NCBI RefSeq assembly: GCF_017104965.1
Contig: NZ_JAAGPR010000001.1
Coordinates: forward strand, 1 to 64,000
Length of the DNA stretch: 64,000 nt
Direction of reading: 5' to 3'
DNA from: Paraburkholderia sp. Ac-20340
Lineage (GTDB): Bacteria > Pseudomonadota > Gammaproteobacteria > Burkholderiales > Burkholderiaceae
In this document: one piece after another, positions 62,231 to 64,000 of the stretch
Layout: each line of letters opens with the position of its first letter
How positions within the stretch are numbered: position 1 is the stretch's first letter
Position numbers and translations under genes: made by a program
Notes under the pieces: generated by a model
What the model saw: only the letters and a program-made list of their open reading frames with translations
What the model was told of the DNA's origin: nothing
Databases searched by the model: none

Positions 62231-63415
62231 CTACCGTCTGCAAACCAATCGTCCTGCGATGCCTGCAGTGCAGGCGACAACCGCGGCACTCGCCAGAAAT
62301 ACTCCGCCCAGACCGACAAGTCCGCCCAGACAGCCCAGCAGTGGGCTGCCGACGGCCATTGCGACGTCAAGGAAAGCCGTGTAGACGCCCATCGCCAGCC
62401 CACGGTTGTTCTGTGGCGTTGCCCTGACCGCTTCCACACCTAGCGCCGGATAGACAAGCGAATAGCCAAGGCCCGAAATGAATGCGCCTACCGATGCGAT
62501 GAGCGCCGTGTTGGCGAACCCTATCCATACCAGCCCCGCGGCCTGAACGACCACGAACGCCAGAGCGACCTTCGCAGCACCGAAGCGGTCCGGCAGATGG
62601 CCTGCTACTGTGCGCGCAAGAATCAACGCGAAGCCGAAGCACGTGAACGCCATCCAGACCGGATGCCAGTGCCTGTCAATATAGAGCAGGGAGCTAAAGG
62701 CGAGGATCGCGCAGTACCCTATGCTCGCCAGCGCTGCCGCCACGCCGGGTAACCAGACCGCACGGAGGACGGACTTCATCGAAGCACGCTCTGCGTGTGG
62801 ATGTGGATGCACGGCGGGCATGTTGACGAGATATAGCAGAACGACCAGCGGCAGTAGGGCTGTCATCAACGCAATGGCGATAAAGCCAGCACACGAGTAG
62901 AGCATCGTTCCAACCGGGCCGCCAAATGCCATCGACGCGAACATGGCCGTGCCAATCCAGGCGATGACCTTTCCTGCGTGCTCCCTGTTCACGAGCCCAA
63001 GTCCCCATGAAACCGCGCCTGTGATGATGAAACTCTCCGCTGCACCAAGGACGGCACGCCCGGCAATCAGAATGACGACGGAGAGAACGGGTAGCCTCAC
63101 GAATGCCAGCGATAGCAGATAAAGCAACCCTGCCGCAATGGCGCCAATCAGTCCGGCTACGACGGCTCGTTTGGGACCATGCCGATCCGAGTAGGCTCCA
63201 GACCAGATGCGTGAGACCAGTGACGCTGCAAACTGTGCGCCCGCCACAAGCCCCACGACAAACGTATTGAACCCAAGGTCGCGATGGACATGTAGCGGGA
63301 GCACTGGAAGTGCGACGCCGATAATCGTGAAGCCGACGAGCACGGCGGCCATGATGGGGAGTAGCGTCACCAGAACGGAGCCGTCCGCCTTCTTCACGGA
63401 GGGTAAATAAGACAT
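62231..63415 (-). CDS. MFS transporter, twelve-span (YfcJ/YhhS-like)
   Basis: This 394-residue protein has about twelve membrane spans and the signature LVSRIWSGAYSDRHGPKRAVVAG between spans 2 and 3. LGAAESFIITGAVSWGLGLVNREHAGKVIAWIG is typical of the YfcJ/YhhS group of arabinose-efflux-type transporters. AAAGG lies upstream of the ATG. It is the last gene of a minus-strand operon with the tautomerase (12-base gap) and a short-chain dehydrogenase. The substrate is unknown. The 206 bases between its stop and the lipoprotein gene hold no gene. Confidence 0.85.
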   Translation of the reverse strand: MSYLPSVKKADGSVLVTLLPIMAAVLVGFTIIGVALPVLPLHVHRDLGFNTFVVGLVAGAQFAASLVSRIWSGAYSDRHGPKRAVVAGLIGAIAAGLLYLLSLAFVRLPVLSVVILIAGRAVLGAAESFIITGAVSWGLGLVNREHAGKVIAWIGTAMFASMAFGGPVGTMLYSCAGFIAIALMTALLPLVVLLYLVNMPAVHPHPHAERASMKSVLRAVWLPGVAAALASIGYCAILAFSSLLYIDRHWHPVWMAFTCFGFALILARTVAGHLPDRFGAAKVALAFVVVQAAGLVWIGFANTALIASVGAFISGLGYSLVYPALGVEAVRATPQNNRGLAMGVYTAFLDVAMAVGSPLLGCLGGLVGLGGVFLASAAVVACTAGIAGRLVCRR

Positions 63416-63427
63416 TGAATTGCGCCT

Positions 63428-63655
63428 TTACATCCGGTAACCCGGTTTCTTTATCAAAATCTCAGGACGTTTCTGAATGTCGGGAACATACACATCGTCC
63501 TTCCATCGATTTGCTTCAATCTCTTCAAATGCGACCGAAACCGACTCCTCTCCGTAACCGAGGATCGCCATCACTTCACGGGTAATCGCATCCGCCAGTT
63601 TGTGCTTTTGCGCTTCGGTCCTTCCGGGCCATGCTTTTACAATGACATGTGGCAT
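63428..63655 (-). CDS. 4-oxalocrotonate tautomerase family protein
   Basis: This 75-residue protein belongs to the small tautomerases that use an N-terminal proline as catalytic base. I chose the ATG at 63655 because it places Pro directly after Met ([25 protein letters not shown]); an ATG 15 bases upstream would bury it. GGAG is nine bases upstream. The segment [23 protein letters not shown] is typical of the YdcE/PptA-like subgroup. It sits between a short-chain dehydrogenase and an MFS transporter. Confidence 0.88.
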   Translation of the reverse strand: MPHVIVKAWPGRTEAQKHKLADAITREVMAILGYGEESVSVAFEEIEANRWKDDVYVPDIQKRPEILIKKPGYRM

Positions 63656-63716
63656 TGCTTGAATCTCCATGGGTTGAACAAAGGTCGGGCCAAGCCGCGA
63701 AGGCTGCCCGATTTCA

Positions 63717-64000
63717 TCAAGATGCCTGACTGGTGGGCCTGAAGAGCACTTCATTGATATCGACGTCGTCCGGTTGGCTGATGGCAAACTCGACGACGCG
63801 CGCAAACGAACTGGGCGAAATGGCCTTCTCATAAGTCCTGGCCATATTGGCAGCGACGTCGCTGTCGGTAATGGTGTCGGTGAGTTCGGTCGCGACCGCG
63901 CCCGGCGACACAATGGTCGTGCGGATATTCCAGGGTTTGACTTCCTGTCGCAGTCCTTCAGAAATTGCTCGTACTGCCCATTTGGTACCCGCATAAACCG
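63717..64000 (-). CDS. Short-chain dehydrogenase/reductase, 5' part cut off by window edge
   Basis: The visible 94 residues are the C-terminal third of a classical SDR. The active-site YxxxK is present at the window edge ([20 protein letters not shown]), followed by the cofactor-contacting [15 protein letters not shown] and the [25 protein letters not shown] ending common in YdfG-like clavaldehyde-type oxidoreductases. The Rossmann half and start codon lie outside the window. It is probably the first gene of the operon with the tautomerase and MFS transporter. Confidence 0.85.
   Translation of the reverse strand, partial: VYAGTKWAVRAISEGLRQEVKPWNIRTTIVSPGAVATELTDTITDSDVAANMARTYEKAISPSSFARVVEFAISQPDDVDINEVLFRPTSQAS

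Overview
The window looks like a piece of a Burkholderiaceae genome, most likely Paraburkholderia or a close relative and probably an accessory replicon. The evidence is high GC with strong codon bias, a Burkholderia-type general porin, a Burkholderia-style rhamnolipid operon, several LysR regulators beside catabolic genes, and a dispersed intergenic repeat behind an IS481-family end. This assignment is inference; no rRNA or tRNA gene was seen.

Layout. 1-420: truncated end of an IS481-family element plus a dispersed repeat. 588-3870: amino-acid ABC transporter (binding protein and two permeases, no ATPase) followed by a homocysteine S-methyltransferase-like gene. 4024-4827: membrane protein of unknown role. 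4995-13861: sulfate-ester scavenging cluster, atsC-atsK-atsR-sftP-atsB-atsA, in which atsA carries a one-base frameshift. 14007-19275: Crp/Fnr regulator, glutathione peroxidase, DHA2 efflux pump, alpha/beta hydrolase and small conserved proteins. 19517-22529: chemotaxis receptor and porin. 22870-25524: DHA2 pump with a divergent LysR regulator. 25490-30659: a LysR regulator divergent from three consecutive RraA/HMG-aldolase-family genes, an aminotransferase and a hydrolase. 30661-33452: tannase-family esterase coupled to an OpgC-type acyltransferase. 33694-35640: NmrA-like reductase and divergent LysR.

35678-43887 is a complete minus-strand rhamnolipid operon (rhlA, an ICMT-like membrane methyltransferase, rhlB, emrB, rhlC, an outer-membrane factor, emrA). 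It is separated by about 1.07 kb from a plus-strand gene for a 924-residue secreted repeat protein. That intergenic region holds two divergent sigma-54 promoter matches (44170-44184 on minus, 44889-44905 on plus). Each has a GTTACG/CGTAAC palindrome roughly 115-185 bp upstream, so I read it as one sigma-54-controlled unit coupling biosurfactant production with a surface protein. The methyltransferase inside the rhl operon suggests methyl-ester rhamnolipids. These two points are the most interesting of the window.

47934-57333: small membrane protein, then a ydcSTUV-patD-like polyamine/aminobutyraldehyde operon with an added 3-hydroxyacyl-CoA dehydrogenase and an upstream LysR gene, then a class A beta-lactamase with an altered KTG box overlapping an acyltransferase-3 gene. 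58515-62230 is a lower-GC island with an orphan Imm42-like immunity gene, an unknown membrane protein, a Cys-rich lipoprotein and a diverged 74-bp direct repeat. The right edge has an MFS transporter, a tautomerase and a truncated short-chain dehydrogenase.
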